DNA of 64,000 nt from contig VXRN01000024.1 of NCBI GenBank assembly GCA_009838465.1, positions 31,245 to 95,244 on the forward strand, read 5' to 3'. Shown piece by piece: positions 33,601-44,807 of this stretch (positions within the stretch are counted from its first letter, which is position 1; every line of letters starts with the position of its first letter). The translations under genes and the position numbers were made by a program. The notes beneath the pieces were generated by a model. The model did no database searches. It was not told the DNA's origin and was given only the letters and a program-made list of their open reading frames with translations. Source of the stretch: Dehalococcoidia bacterium (GTDB lineage: Bacteria; Chloroflexota; Dehalococcoidia; Lucifugimonadales; UBA1123).

Positions 33601-33924
33601 ATGCCACAGTCAGGACAGGAGATGCTCGACCAGAGCATATCGACCTGCGAGCGGATAGCCGACGGCCTCGGATCGCAGGACGCCGCTTGGGAAACCTCGG
33701 TAGTCGAGATAGTCGAGAAGTTTGACGAAATCAGCGGTACGTTCTTCTTCAAGACTATGCCCTCGATACCCCCCACCCGCACCGCCATGCGCGACGCCGA
33801 CGCGCTGCTCGGTCTGAAGGAGCAGGGCAACTGGGACGACTTCGGCCCGCAGCTGACTAAGCTGATAGCCAGCGCGCAGGACGTTATCGAGAAGGCTGGA
33901 ATGAAGGGAACGACACTCACATGA
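33601..33924 (+). CDS. Conserved-looking small protein of unknown function
   Basis: A 107-residue soluble, acidic protein from ATG 33601, seven bases after AGGAG. No motif is recognised; it is mostly helical (EMLDQSISTCERIADGLGSQ; PQLTKLIASAQDVIEKAG). It overlaps the start of the epimerase gene as ATGA, so the two are translationally coupled and probably work together. Confidence 0.65.
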   Translation: MPQSGQEMLDQSISTCERIADGLGSQDAAWETSVVEIVEKFDEISGTFFFKTMPSIPPTRTAMRDADALLGLKEQGNWDDFGPQLTKLIASAQDVIEKAGMKGTTLT

Positions 33925-34799
33925 GCGGTCCCGTACTCATTACCGGCGGCGCGGGCAGCGTTGGTCACCAACTCGTTGAGATGTTCGCAGAGGCGGGCAG
34001 AGAGGTTCGCGTATTCGACCTGCCCATGATGGACTTCTCCGGCCTAGAAGACAGGGACGGCATTCAGATAGTGCGCGGCGACATCACCGACGCCGATGGC
34101 GTGAAGAAAGCCGTCCAGGGCGCGGACGCCGTCCTGCACCTGGCCGCCATCCTGCCGCCCAACAGCGAGCGCAACAGGGACGTCACGTTCAACGTGAACG
34201 TCGGCGGAACCCAGAACATCATATCCGCGATGGAGAGCGCCAACCCCGACGCCAGGCTCGTTTTCACATCCTCCATCAGCACCTACGGCGACACAAGCGC
34301 GGAGGAGCCGCCCGTCCGAACCTCCCACCCGCAGAGCGCGATTGATATATACGCCGACAGCAAGATAGAGGGCGAGAAGCTGATCCACGGGTCCTCGCTC
34401 ACCAACACGATCTCGCTTCGGATAGCGGCCATAGCCGTTCCCGCGTTCCTGGAGCCGCCGGACCCGTGGCCCTTCATGGAGGATCAGCGTGTCGAGATGG
34501 TGCACCGCGACGACGTCGCTGACGCGCTCTTCGCGTCGGCGGACGCGGCGGGCGACGGACACAGGGTGTTCAACATCGGCGGCGGCCCGACTTGGCAGCT
34601 ATACGGTCGGGATTACGTCATAGACTTCTTCGACGTGATGGGCGCGCCGGTGGAGCTGGCTACGTACCGCGATGCGCCGGGTTGGGTGGACTGGTACGAC
34701 ACGGCTGAGTCCGAGAAAGTGTTGGGCTACCAGAACCGCAGCTACCAGCACTACATCGGCCAGATGCAGGCCATCATCCACGCGATGATGGAGGAGTAG
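33921..34799 (+). CDS. NAD-dependent epimerase/dehydratase family protein
   Basis: A 292-residue extended SDR. It has the glycine-rich ITGGAGSVGHQLVE at 7-20, an acidic VRGDIT segment, LHLAAILPPNSERN, the catalytic Ser-rich TSSISTYGD and the YADSK Tyr-x3-Lys motif. The family acts on nucleotide sugars or similar keto substrates; the exact reaction is open. Confidence 0.87.
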   Translation: MSGPVLITGGAGSVGHQLVEMFAEAGREVRVFDLPMMDFSGLEDRDGIQIVRGDITDADGVKKAVQGADAVLHLAAILPPNSERNRDVTFNVNVGGTQNIISAMESANPDARLVFTSSISTYGDTSAEEPPVRTSHPQSAIDIYADSKIEGEKLIHGSSLTNTISLRIAAIAVPAFLEPPDPWPFMEDQRVEMVHRDDVADALFASADAAGDGHRVFNIGGGPTWQLYGRDYVIDFFDVMGAPVELATYRDAPGWVDWYDTAESEKVLGYQNRSYQHYIGQMQAIIHAMMEE

Positions 34800-34811
34800 A
34801 AAAGGAATAGC

Positions 34812-35165
34812 GTGACTACCCTGGAGAAACATTCCGAGGTAAGTCGTCGTTTCATTGCTCAGGCAACCGCTGAGTTTTCTCAAGGCGACTACCTTCAGGC
34901 GTCGGAAAAGGCGTGGGGAGCGGCTGCTCATGCGGTCAAGGCTGTCGCCGAGACTCGAGGGTGGCAACATGGCGGACACAGAGAACTCTTCCGATGCGCG
35001 CGGCTTATATCCGAAGAAACCGGACAACCAGAAATCAGAGAACTCTTCAGCCTCGCAAATAGCCTGCATACAAACTTTTATGAGCGTTGGATGGATCCGG
35101 AAACCGTCGAAGGCAACATAGAAAGCGTCAAGAGACTACTGGATAAACTCGAAGCGGTTGAGTAA
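34812..35165 (+). CDS. HEPN/PaREP1-like small helical protein
   Basis: A 117-residue protein starting at GTG 34812. The pattern FSQGDYLQASEKAWGAAAHAVK followed by HRELFRCA and ANSLHTNFYERW is that of PaREP1/HEPN-like helical bundles. Many HEPN proteins are RNases or toxin components, but the RX4-6H motif is not clearly present here (RCARLIS; HTNFYER). It ends at the start region of the restriction-system methyltransferase and could belong to that system. Confidence 0.6.
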   Translation: MTTLEKHSEVSRRFIAQATAEFSQGDYLQASEKAWGAAAHAVKAVAETRGWQHGGHRELFRCARLISEETGQPEIRELFSLANSLHTNFYERWMDPETVEGNIESVKRLLDKLEAVE

Positions 35166-35202
35166 CGATATCTATGTTAGCTCACATACTTCGGTGAGAG
35201 AG

Positions 35203-36165
35203 ATGAAAGTTCAATCCAAAGCAGAAGAATTTCGCCAGGGATTGCTAGGGTCTGGCTTCTCGACAGATAGGATACCTCTTAGTAATTCGCCCACCTATTG
35301 TGATAGGAAGTCCGGCGTTCAAGCTGTGAACACAATTGGGCGGGCCGTGATGGCCTGTCAGGACAACATCGAGTTCATGCGAGACCTCTCTGACGGATCT
35401 ATGAAGTTGATAGTGACTTCGCCGCCGTACAATATCGGCAAGTCCTATGAAAAGCGCTCTCCTCTGGAAGACTACATCCGGGACCAGGAACGAGTCATAG
35501 CAGAATGTGTCCGCCTTCTCCACCCAGCCGGCTCGCTGTGCTGGCAGGTCGGCAACTATGTGGATGATGGCGAAGTCGTGCCACTGGACGTGATGCTCTA
35601 CCCGTTGTTCAAGCAGCATGGCCTCAAGATGCGGAATCGCATAGTCTGGCACTTTGGCCATGGCCTGCACTCGTCCAAACGTCTTTCGGGACGTTACGAG
35701 ACAATCAACTGGTTCACCAAGTCCGACGATTACACCTTCAACCTTGACCCCATTAGGGTGCCGTCCAAGTATCCGAACAAGCGGCACTTCAAGGGGCCGA
35801 ACATCGGCAAGCTGTCCGGCAACCCAAAGGGCAAGAATCCGAGCGACGTGTGGCTGTTCCCCAACGTCAAGAGCAACCACGTCGAGAAGACGATACACCC
35901 CTGCCAGTTCCCGGTAGAACTTGTAGAGCGGCTCGTTCTCTCGATGACCGACCCGGGTGACTCTGTCTTTGACCCCTACATGGGGGTCGGGTCCTCGGTA
36001 ATCGCCGCGTTGATGCACCAACGCAGCGGGTACGGCTGCGATGTAGTCCAGGAATACGTTGACATCGCGTGGGAAAGGGTTCACGCGCTCGAAAACGGCA
36101 CTCTCAGGACTCGTCCCATGGGAAAGCCAGTCTATGACCCCACAAAGCCCAACGGAGGGCACTGA
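35203..36165 (+). CDS. Type II restriction-modification DNA methyltransferase
   Basis: About 320 residues from ATG 35203; TTG 35158 gives 335 and overlaps the HEPN-like gene. The catalytic motif TSPPYNIG is N-terminal and the SAM-binding FDPYMGVGSS lies C-terminal, i.e. the beta-type order of N4-cytosine (or N6-adenine) methyltransferases. The region KPSDVW-like KNPSDVWLFPNV and KTIHPCQFPVELVERLVL are typical. It protects host DNA from the nuclease encoded next. The target base is inferred from the nuclease family. Confidence 0.88.
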   Translation: MKVQSKAEEFRQGLLGSGFSTDRIPLSNSPTYCDRKSGVQAVNTIGRAVMACQDNIEFMRDLSDGSMKLIVTSPPYNIGKSYEKRSPLEDYIRDQERVIAECVRLLHPAGSLCWQVGNYVDDGEVVPLDVMLYPLFKQHGLKMRNRIVWHFGHGLHSSKRLSGRYETINWFTKSDDYTFNLDPIRVPSKYPNKRHFKGPNIGKLSGNPKGKNPSDVWLFPNVKSNHVEKTIHPCQFPVELVERLVLSMTDPGDSVFDPYMGVGSSVIAALMHQRSGYGCDVVQEYVDIAWERVHALENGTLRTRPMGKPVYDPTKPNGGH

Positions 36166-36776
36166 TGCGTGTCGTCGCCCGGTACTCCCATCTTAATGGG
36201 GAGGAGGCTCTGCGCTTTCGCCAGAGCGGACTTTGGGAAGAGATAATCGAGGTGATAGAGTCGGTAGATGCTGAATCTTGTCGCACCAAAGTATCGCGAG
36301 AACGAACCCGAGCGGGACGCAAACTATATTCACCGATAGACATGAACAAGGCTTTCCAGGCGGCTTTCAAGCAAAGAGGTTGGGAACAGAGGCGCCAGCA
36401 TTTCTGGACGACCGCGGACACGAGAACCGTTCGCAGGATTGTCAGCCTTCCGCCGGAAGTTCAGAAAACGACAATCGAAGAGTCTGGACACGAAGCGATC
36501 TCTTCGTACAATCAGACCGATTTTGTAAAGGAACGGATAGCCGTCGAAGTCCAGTTCGGAAAGTATGCTTTCGTAGCGCATGACCTGTTCGTCAAGCATA
36601 TGGCTTTCTACATTTCTGACGTAATTGACGTCGGAATCGAAATTCTACCCATGAAAGAGCTTGAAAGGGAAATGCCGTCGGGTGTGCCATACTACGAGCG
36701 AGACTTGCTTAACATCCTCCGACAGGGGCGCAACATTCCGGCTGTTCCTCTCGTCATCATCGGGATAGCGCCCTAG
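36165..36776 (+). CDS. BglII/BstYI-family restriction endonuclease
   Basis: A 203-residue protein whose ATG shares one base with the methyltransferase stop. The catalytic Asp119, Glu128 and Gln130 (QTDFVKERIAVEVQFGKYAF) have the same D-x8-E-x-Q spacing as Asp84, Glu93, Gln95 of BglII. An IDMNKAFQAAFKQRGW region and FVKHMAFYISDVIDVGIEI fit the family. Members cut at GATC-centred six-base sites (BglII AGATCT, BstYI RGATCY); the exact site here is not determinable by eye. The pair is an apparently intact type II system. Confidence 0.85.
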   Translation: MRVVARYSHLNGEEALRFRQSGLWEEIIEVIESVDAESCRTKVSRERTRAGRKLYSPIDMNKAFQAAFKQRGWEQRRQHFWTTADTRTVRRIVSLPPEVQKTTIEESGHEAISSYNQTDFVKERIAVEVQFGKYAFVAHDLFVKHMAFYISDVIDVGIEILPMKELEREMPSGVPYYERDLLNILRQGRNIPAVPLVIIGIAP

Positions 36777-36830
36777 TTCGCAGAGTGTATAATGTACCCA
36801 CACCCAGCCAGTCCCCGCGGAGACAGCGCA

Positions 36831-37700
36831 ATGACTACCCAGACCGAAATCCAGGTTATAGACAGGCAAACGACCAGCCATAAGATGGACACCCTTCGCT
36901 CCATCCTGCGCGAGATGGACGGCGTCATCGTGGCCTACTCCGGCGGGGTGGACAGCGCATTCCTGGCCGCCGCAGCAAACGAGACTCTGGGCGACAAGGC
37001 ACTCGCTGTTACCGCGAAGTCTCCGAGCCTCGCGCCCTCGGAACTTCGTGAGGCGATAGAACTGGCCGAGAGGATCGGGCTGAACCATCGTGTCATAGAA
37101 ACTCAAGAGGTCGAGCGCGAAGACTACGCGCAGAACAACCCTAACCGCTGCTTCTTTTGCAAGGACGAACTCTACACTTACCTCGCGGGGTATGCTGAAG
37201 ACGAGGGTTACGAGCACATCGCCAACGGCACAAACACCGATGACCTCGGCGACTTCCGCCCGGGCCTCAACGCCGCCAAGCAGTACGGCGTCCGCAGCCC
37301 AATGGTAGAGGCCGACCTGTCCAAAGCCGAGATTCGCGCGCTGTCCCGCGAGATGGACCTGCCCACTTGGGATAAGCCTGCGCAGGCTTGCCTGTCTTCG
37401 CGCATCCCTTACGGTACGCCGGTCACCGTGGAGGCACTGACTCGCATAGCCCAGGCGGAGGAATACCTGCACGAAGAGATAGGCATCCGCCAGCTTCGGG
37501 TACGCCACCACGACACCATAGCCCGCATCGAGGTCGAACCCGCCGACTTCCTCACGCTCACAGAAGATGAGACACGCGAGAAGGTCACCGACTACTTCCG
37601 TTCGATAGGCTACTCATACGTCACGCTAGACCTCGAAGGATTCCGCTCCGGCAGCCTGAACGAGGTGCTCGCCGGCCTGCGCAACAAGCAGCTGGGATAG
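36831..37700 (+). CDS. larE: LarE, ATP-dependent sacrificial sulfur transferase
   Basis: A 289-residue protein from ATG 36831 (ATG 36792 is in frame but overlaps a TATAAT at 36788-36793). The PP-loop SGGVDS, NRCFFCKDELY, NGTNTDDLGDFRPGL and PAQACLSSRIPYG with the conserved sulfur-donating cysteine are all present. LarE makes the nickel-pincer cofactor of lactate racemase-type enzymes by giving up its cysteine sulfur. LarB and LarC are not in the window, so the cofactor pathway must be completed elsewhere. Confidence 0.9.
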   Translation: MTTQTEIQVIDRQTTSHKMDTLRSILREMDGVIVAYSGGVDSAFLAAAANETLGDKALAVTAKSPSLAPSELREAIELAERIGLNHRVIETQEVEREDYAQNNPNRCFFCKDELYTYLAGYAEDEGYEHIANGTNTDDLGDFRPGLNAAKQYGVRSPMVEADLSKAEIRALSREMDLPTWDKPAQACLSSRIPYGTPVTVEALTRIAQAEEYLHEEIGIRQLRVRHHDTIARIEVEPADFLTLTEDETREKVTDYFRSIGYSYVTLDLEGFRSGSLNEVLAGLRNKQLG

Positions 37701-37807
37701 ACCATCCTAACCGTCGCCTCTCCGACGACCAGCAAGTGTGAAGTGTCCGATACTCTACCCTTCGACGGTCGGATTCATACAGTGTTGCGCCAATATAGTC
37801 GTAAGAG

Positions 37808-38527
37808 CTAACGCCGGAAGCTAATCCGCTTGAACGACTCCGAGTAGAGCATTCCTTTTCCGACCGATCGGCCTCTGCGCCACTCCTTCATTCTGGGAAG
37901 CAGTTCTTCGTAAGGGCGTCCGCCCGTCTGTGAAGTGTGCTCTGCCAATGCCTTGACCGCGACCTCCATGTGGTCGGTCACGTCAACGAAGATGTCCGGC
38001 TCTGGGTGCCCCATTATCCAGACCTCAGCCACCTTGTGTGGCTCGAACCCCTCTTCCAGCAGTTCGGGGAAAGTCATGTGATCGCGCGCGGTGGGAAACA
38101 CCGCCGCCAGCGCCGCCTCTCCTGCCGCCATGTGGTCCGGGTGTCCGACACCCCAGCCGCCGTCCAGGATCCGCATCGGGTACTGGCAGATGACCACGTC
38201 CGGCTTGTGTCTGCGAATCTCGCGCGCTATGTCCCGTCTCACCTCCAGCGTCGGCTGAAGATAGCTGTCGGGATAGCCAAGAAACGCCACATCCTTTAGG
38301 CCGAGAACCCTACCCGCCTCTATCTGCTCCACCCGCCGCATCTCAGACAGTTCCGCTTCCGTGATTTCACGGTCCGCGCTGCCCTTGCTGCCGTCGGTGC
38401 ACAGGACGTAGGTCATGTCCCATCCCTCGGCGCACAGCTTGGCCACGGTGCCAGAGCAGCCGTACTCGGCATCGTCGGCGTGCGCTATTACAACCATTCC
38501 GCTGGAATATCCTTGTTCTTCCGACAT
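37808..38527 (-). CDS. PIG-L family deacetylase
   Basis: A 239-residue protein from ATG 38527 with GAGGAG eight bases upstream. The zinc-binding AHADDAEYGCSG near the N-terminus and HPDHMAAGEAAL in the middle are the family's metal motifs. Members remove acetyl groups from N-acetylglucosamine-containing substrates or related amides. It lies 54 bases after nuoN on the same strand and may receive read-through, but shares no function with complex I. Confidence 0.9.
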   Translation of the reverse strand: MSEEQGYSSGMVVIAHADDAEYGCSGTVAKLCAEGWDMTYVLCTDGSKGSADREITEAELSEMRRVEQIEAGRVLGLKDVAFLGYPDSYLQPTLEVRRDIAREIRRHKPDVVICQYPMRILDGGWGVGHPDHMAAGEAALAAVFPTARDHMTFPELLEEGFEPHKVAEVWIMGHPEPDIFVDVTDHMEVAVKALAEHTSQTGGRPYEELLPRMKEWRRGRSVGKGMLYSESFKRISFRR

Positions 38528-38581
38528 CAAATCTCCTCGTATCTAATGTGAATTCGCGTCAATCAGGAATTTTAGCATTTC

Positions 38582-40092
<1,511 letters not shown>

Positions 40093-40096
<4 letters not shown>

Positions 40097-41619
40097 CCCA
40101 CCTCCCCGAATCGCGCGAGTATGTCAACTACACCGCTCTCTATCACACGTATGAACGGGAACGGGAACAGTCCGACCAGAAGTATGAAACCGGCCAGCAC
40201 CAGCATCGAAAACTTTTCCCGCAGGGTGGCGTCCGTCTGGTCACCCCACTGCTCACCGAGAGGCCCGAAGAACACCCTTGCCATCAGCCTCAGTATGTAA
40301 ACCGCCGTGATAGCCGCACCGATAATTCCGAGTATTCCCAGAATCGGGTACGTCTGGAACAGCCCCAGGAACACCAGTAGTTCCGCCACGAATCCACTCA
40401 GTCCCGGCAGTCCCAGCGAGGCCAGTCCTGCTATCGCAAACAGAGTCGCAGTGAAACCCATTCGCTTGGCGAGCCCGTTCAACACACCGATGTCACGGGT
40501 GTGCGTCTTCTCGTAGATGACGCCTACGGCAGCGAAGAACAGCGCGGTCATCACGCCGTGACTGAACATCTGCAACACTGCGCCGTTCAGTCCCAGGACC
40601 TGCAGCGTAGCGATTCCCATCAACACGTATCCCATGTGACTGACGCTCGAATAGCCGATGACATACTTGAGATCGGTCTGTCCCATCGCCGACCACGCGC
40701 CGTAGATGACGTTCACCGTTCCCAGTCCTATGAGCGCGGGCATCCAGAACTCCGCGCCCTCCGGCATCAGCGTCATGCCTATCCGAATGATGCCGAACGC
40801 CCCCAGCTTCATCAGTACGCCCGCGTGGACCATGCTCACGGCGGTCGGCGCGGCCACGTGTCCGTCGGGCGACCATGTGTGGAACGGCCACAGTCCGGCC
40901 AGCACTCCGAAGCCGATAGCCAGGAATGGGAAGAAGACCCGCTGGAACCCCTCGGAGAACGTCGCATCCTGGAGCGCGAGCAGGTCGAACGTACCCAGGT
41001 CGGCCTCGACGAAGATCGCGAGCAAAGCGATCCAGATGAGCACGCTCCCGGCGACGAGATACAGCATCAGCTTCATCGCGCCGTACTCTTTGGTGCGAAT
41101 GAATGTCGCGAATGTGGAACTACTTCCCCACACGCCGATGAGCAGATACATCGGCATCACGGCGAGTTCATAGAAGAAAAAGAAGAAGAACAAGTCGAGC
41201 GTTACGAATACGCCGAACACTCCCGACAGCAGCAGCAGATACAGTACGAAGAACTCTTTGGCGCGGTCTTCTATGTTCCACGAAATCAGGACGCCGGTGA
41301 ACAGGACGATCCCCGTCAGCAGAACCATGAGCGTGGAGATTCCATCCACACCAAGCCGAAGCGTGATCCCGCTCTCCCCCATCGGCCACGGCCCGGGAAT
41401 TTCGAGCCACTTCCATATCCGCTCGAACTGCATCCCACCCGCCGAGTGATCGTATGCCAAAAATACATAGACCGACAGCAGCATCGTCAACAGCGCGACA
41501 GCCAAAGATAAACGCCGCACCGCCAAGACGTTGGACCCTGGTATCAGGATAAGCAACCCCGCGCCCGCCATCGGAATGGCGACGATAAGCAGGAGCGCAT
41601 AGCTGTCGAGAGTTCCCAT
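40093..41619 (-). CDS. nuoM: NADH-quinone oxidoreductase subunit M
   Basis: A 508-residue antiporter-like subunit. Recognisable are FFFFFYELAVMPMYLLIGVWG, the HTWSPDGHVAAPTAVSMVHAGVLMKLGAFG region with its key lysine, and IGYSSVSHMGYVLMGIA. It conducts protons in the membrane arm. It lies 16 bases after the inserted nuclease-like gene rather than directly after nuoL, which is unusual. Confidence 0.95.
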
Positions 41620-41635
41620 TACTGTCTAACGTACT

Positions 41636-42481
41636 CTATCGCTTCACCAGAGAGTGTGAGTTAAAGTACCTTGCTCCGAGGTAGTCCAAGTATTCACGGT
41701 ATTCGGGGTCAACTGCTTCAGATTCCTTGATCTTGCAGAAAACGTCTTGGTACGTGAGCGCTTTGAACCGTATCTCGTCCCCAACACGGTCGTTGAAGCA
41801 CACGACTTCCTTCTTATGCGACTCCGACCTCTCGCCAATACCGTCGTAGTACAAATAGTAGAGACTGAACTGGTCGCCAACTTGAGTAGCTAATCCAAGC
41901 GCGTGCTTCAGAAGTTGACCCGGGTCCAGATACTCGAACATACGCGGGTTCTTACATAGTTCTTCCGCAAGCCTCTGGCATTCCGGCAATCCTACCTGCG
42001 TCCACAGACCGCCGGAAGATGGGAAATAGCTCTTCACAAACTCAGATTTGCCTTTCGTCGAACGCTGGAACGGCTCGGTAAATTTGCATTCGATTGCAAC
42101 CGTGCAGCAAGAATTCAACTTTATTGCGACATCAAGATGGGGTGGAGTACCTCCAAGTCCCGTGGGGAACTGAGCTTCAAAATTCAGCGACTTCGCGCTA
42201 TCCGCATCTATGCCCATCGCCCGCAACAGAGAAATCTTGTTCCTATCTGTCCAATAGTCGAAGAAGTTCGCGGCCAATGCAGACGATGAGTGCAGCGCCC
42301 TCATGTGCTTTTTCGGTTCAGAGCCAGCCCCTCTTTCAAATGCTTTCCGGGCGCTATCAGACAGACATTTCCGAAGGTTGTCCTCAACAGTGTCCACATA
42401 GCCCTTTGAGTCGAATCGCTTCTCATTCGAATTAGCCCAAGTTTCTTGCGCGTCCTTTATTATGTCTTGTTCAGTAGCCAC
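41636..42481 (-). CDS. PD-(D/E)XK nuclease-like protein (PGN_0703-type) inserted in the nuo operon
   Basis: A 281-residue protein from GTG 42481 with AGGAGG upstream; the frame extends to 42517 but overlaps nuoL. The core HLDVAIKLNSCCTVAIECKFTEPF is a D-x(n)-ExK nuclease motif, and ALHSSSALAANFFDYW with FEAQFPTGLGG matches putative restriction endonucleases of the PGN_0703 family. It sits with 16-17 base gaps between nuoL and nuoM and is transcribed with them. Its AT-richer codon use points to acquisition. No methyltransferase partner is adjacent, so it may be a stand-alone defence nuclease or a selfish gene. Confidence 0.75.
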   Translation of the reverse strand: MATEQDIIKDAQETWANSNEKRFDSKGYVDTVEDNLRKCLSDSARKAFERGAGSEPKKHMRALHSSSALAANFFDYWTDRNKISLLRAMGIDADSAKSLNFEAQFPTGLGGTPPHLDVAIKLNSCCTVAIECKFTEPFQRSTKGKSEFVKSYFPSSGGLWTQVGLPECQRLAEELCKNPRMFEYLDPGQLLKHALGLATQVGDQFSLYYLYYDGIGERSESHKKEVVCFNDRVGDEIRFKALTYQDVFCKIKESEAVDPEYREYLDYLGARYFNSHSLVKR

Positions 42482-42498
42482 TCGGCTAACCCCCCCTC

Positions 42499-44385
42499 CT
42501 ACACGAAAATCCACCATATCAAAGCCAAGACCACCATTCCCGCCGCCATCGCCATCCCATAGTTATAGATCCTCCCCGTCTGCGCGAATCTCATTCGCAG
42601 GCCCGAGAGCTTCACCATGTCCGCCGGCCCGTCAACCCCAACGTCATTCACCACCGCCCTGTCGAACACCGCGACGAATCGCGCGAGAACGAGCGCAATC
42701 CTGTCAATCACCCATTGGTAAGCCTCGTCCACGTAATACTTGCTGACAAGCACCCTGTGAACCAGAGCGAATCGCGCCGATATATCCTCGACAGACAGGC
42801 TTCCCCGGACATAAGCCAGCCAGCACACCACGATGCCCGCACCAGCCAATAACAGAGACGCAGCGCTGAGCCACAGAACCAGATGAAACTCGCCTTTCCC
42901 CTCGATGAAGGCGGCGAACCCGTGATACCCCTCCCACAGCCCGAAGGCAATGGCTCCAACTCCCACCGCAAACGGCGCTAGAAGCAGAAGCGGTACGGTC
43001 ATCGAAGCAGGGGACTCGTGGACCTCGGAGTGATCGGACTTCGGCCCTCCCAGGAAGGCCACAAACGTCACCCGCGCCATGTACAGCGCGCTCAACGCCA
43101 CGCCCGCCAGCGCGAGCACGATGAACACCGGCGGCAGATGTTCAAGCACGTGCAGCAGCACCTCGTCCTTAGTGAAGAACCCAGCCAGTGGGACCACGCC
43201 AGCCAGCGACGCCGCTCCTATGATGAACGTCCATCCCGTAATCGGCATACTACTCAACAGCCCGCCCATCTTCCGAATGTCCGTCTCCTCATCCATCGCG
43301 TGCATGACGCTGCCCGCTCCGAGGAACAGCATAGCCTTGGATACGCCGTGCGCCACCAGGTGGAACAAAGCTACCCCTACACCACCCGAACCCAGCGCGA
43401 GCATCATCAGTCCCAGGTGGCTGACGGTGGAGTAGGCCAGCACGCGCTTTATGTCCGTAACCACCAGCGCGATGGTCCCTGCGAAGATGAAGGTAAACAG
43501 CCCGACCGACGCCACCACCAGCATCACCGCGTGATCCAGTTCGAACAGCGGCATGAGTCTTGCGACCAGGTACACTCCGGCTGCGACCATCGTGGCCGCG
43601 TGGATGAGCGCGCTCACGGGGGTCGGGCCTTCCATAGCGTCCGGCAGCCACACGTGGAACGGGAACTGCGCCGACTTCCCCATCGCGCCCATGAAGATCA
43701 GGAGCGTCGAGGCAGTCAGGGTAACATCCGATATTCCGCCGTTCTGGGCAATGTGGATGATCGTGGAAATGTCGAACGTTCCGGTCGCCCTGAACAGCAG
43801 GATGATGCCAATCAGCAGCCCGACGTCCCCGATCCGGGTCGTTACGAACGCCTTCTTAGCGGCCTCCGCCGCGGAGCGACGCTCATACCAGAACCCAATA
43901 AGCAGGTACGATCCAAGCCCGACCAGTTCCCAAGCTATGTATAGAAAGAGAAGATTGTCCGCCAGCACGAGGGCCAGCATCGCGGCCACGAATAGCGAGT
44001 GAAAGGCGTAGTAGCGACCAAGTCCGGAATCGTAGTGCCCGTCGTGCTTCATATACCCCAGCGAATACACCTGCACCAGCAGCGCGACGAACGTCACCAG
44101 CCCAAGCATCGTCACCGAAATCTCATCAACCGCGACTCCCCAACCAATGACTGTATCACCGATCCTGAGCCAATCAACACCGTAAGCCGTGGAGCCACCG
44201 CTCAACAGACCACCCAGCACAAACCAGAACAACACGAACCCCAGTAGGATGGCGACTATGGACACGAACGCCCCCTGCAACGGCAGGTATCGCCTGAACG
44301 GCAGAACGATGAAGAACGCAACCGCACTCAGCGCGGGTATCGCCCATGCCCAGTTCGTCCCTATCTGTTCGGTCATTGGAATCAT
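42499..44385 (-). CDS. nuoL: NADH-quinone oxidoreductase subunit L
   Basis: A 628-residue antiporter-like subunit, close to the usual 610-660. It has SLGYMKHDGHYDSGLGRYYAFHSLF, LGSYLLIGFWYERRSAAEAAKKAFV, FHVWLPDAMEGPTPVSALIHAATMVAAGVYL and LAYSTVSHLGLMMLALG. The long C-terminal part includes the lateral helix region. It starts at ATG 44385 (or 44376), after a gap of about 100 bases from nuoK that includes the palindrome GACCGGTC. Confidence 0.95.
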   Translation of the reverse strand: MIPMTEQIGTNWAWAIPALSAVAFFIVLPFRRYLPLQGAFVSIVAILLGFVLFWFVLGGLLSGGSTAYGVDWLRIGDTVIGWGVAVDEISVTMLGLVTFVALLVQVYSLGYMKHDGHYDSGLGRYYAFHSLFVAAMLALVLADNLLFLYIAWELVGLGSYLLIGFWYERRSAAEAAKKAFVTTRIGDVGLLIGIILLFRATGTFDISTIIHIAQNGGISDVTLTASTLLIFMGAMGKSAQFPFHVWLPDAMEGPTPVSALIHAATMVAAGVYLVARLMPLFELDHAVMLVVASVGLFTFIFAGTIALVVTDIKRVLAYSTVSHLGLMMLALGSGGVGVALFHLVAHGVSKAMLFLGAGSVMHAMDEETDIRKMGGLLSSMPITGWTFIIGAASLAGVVPLAGFFTKDEVLLHVLEHLPPVFIVLALAGVALSALYMARVTFVAFLGGPKSDHSEVHESPASMTVPLLLLAPFAVGVGAIAFGLWEGYHGFAAFIEGKGEFHLVLWLSAASLLLAGAGIVVCWLAYVRGSLSVEDISARFALVHRVLVSKYYVDEAYQWVIDRIALVLARFVAVFDRAVVNDVGVDGPADMVKLSGLRMRFAQTGRIYNYGMAMAAGMVVLALIWWIFV

Positions 44386-44489
44386 GTTAAGACCGGTCTA
44401 ACATTCCAGTGTATGCCGCCCCCGAACGACTGGTGCGGTAGTCGGTCGGCAGAGAGTCAGTCTCTCCGGCTTGCGCCGATATGCGACGG

Positions 44490-44807
44490 CTACCACTTCA
44501 GAGTGTCGAGTCCATCTACGTTCACCGAGCTCCGGTTGCGGTACAGCCTGAGTATTATCGCTATCGCCAGCGCGAGTTCGGCGGCGGCTATCGTTATCAC
44601 GAATATGATGAGAACCTGGCCCAGCGCCCTCTGCGCCTCTCCGAAGTCAACGAACGCCGCGAAGCCTATCAGGTTGATGTTGACCGCGTTCAGCATCAGT
44701 TCTATGGACATGAGGATCAGCACCGCGCTGCGACGCGCCAGGACTCCATACAACCCGATGGAAAACAGCGCGGCGGCCAGTATCTGCAAGTGCGCGAGCT
44801 CTATCAA
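44490..44807 (-). CDS. nuoK: NADH-quinone oxidoreductase subunit K
   Basis: A 105-residue three-helix subunit. AALFSIGLYGVLARRSAVLILMSIELMLNAVNIN carries the family's buried glutamate in SIELMLNAVN, and ITIAAAELALAIAII carries the second one. It starts overlapping the nuoJ stop by four bases. The length is standard. Confidence 0.94.
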   Translation of the reverse strand: MIELAHLQILAAALFSIGLYGVLARRSAVLILMSIELMLNAVNINLIGFAAFVDFGEAQRALGQVLIIFVITIAAAELALAIAIILRLYRNRSSVNVDGLDTLKW

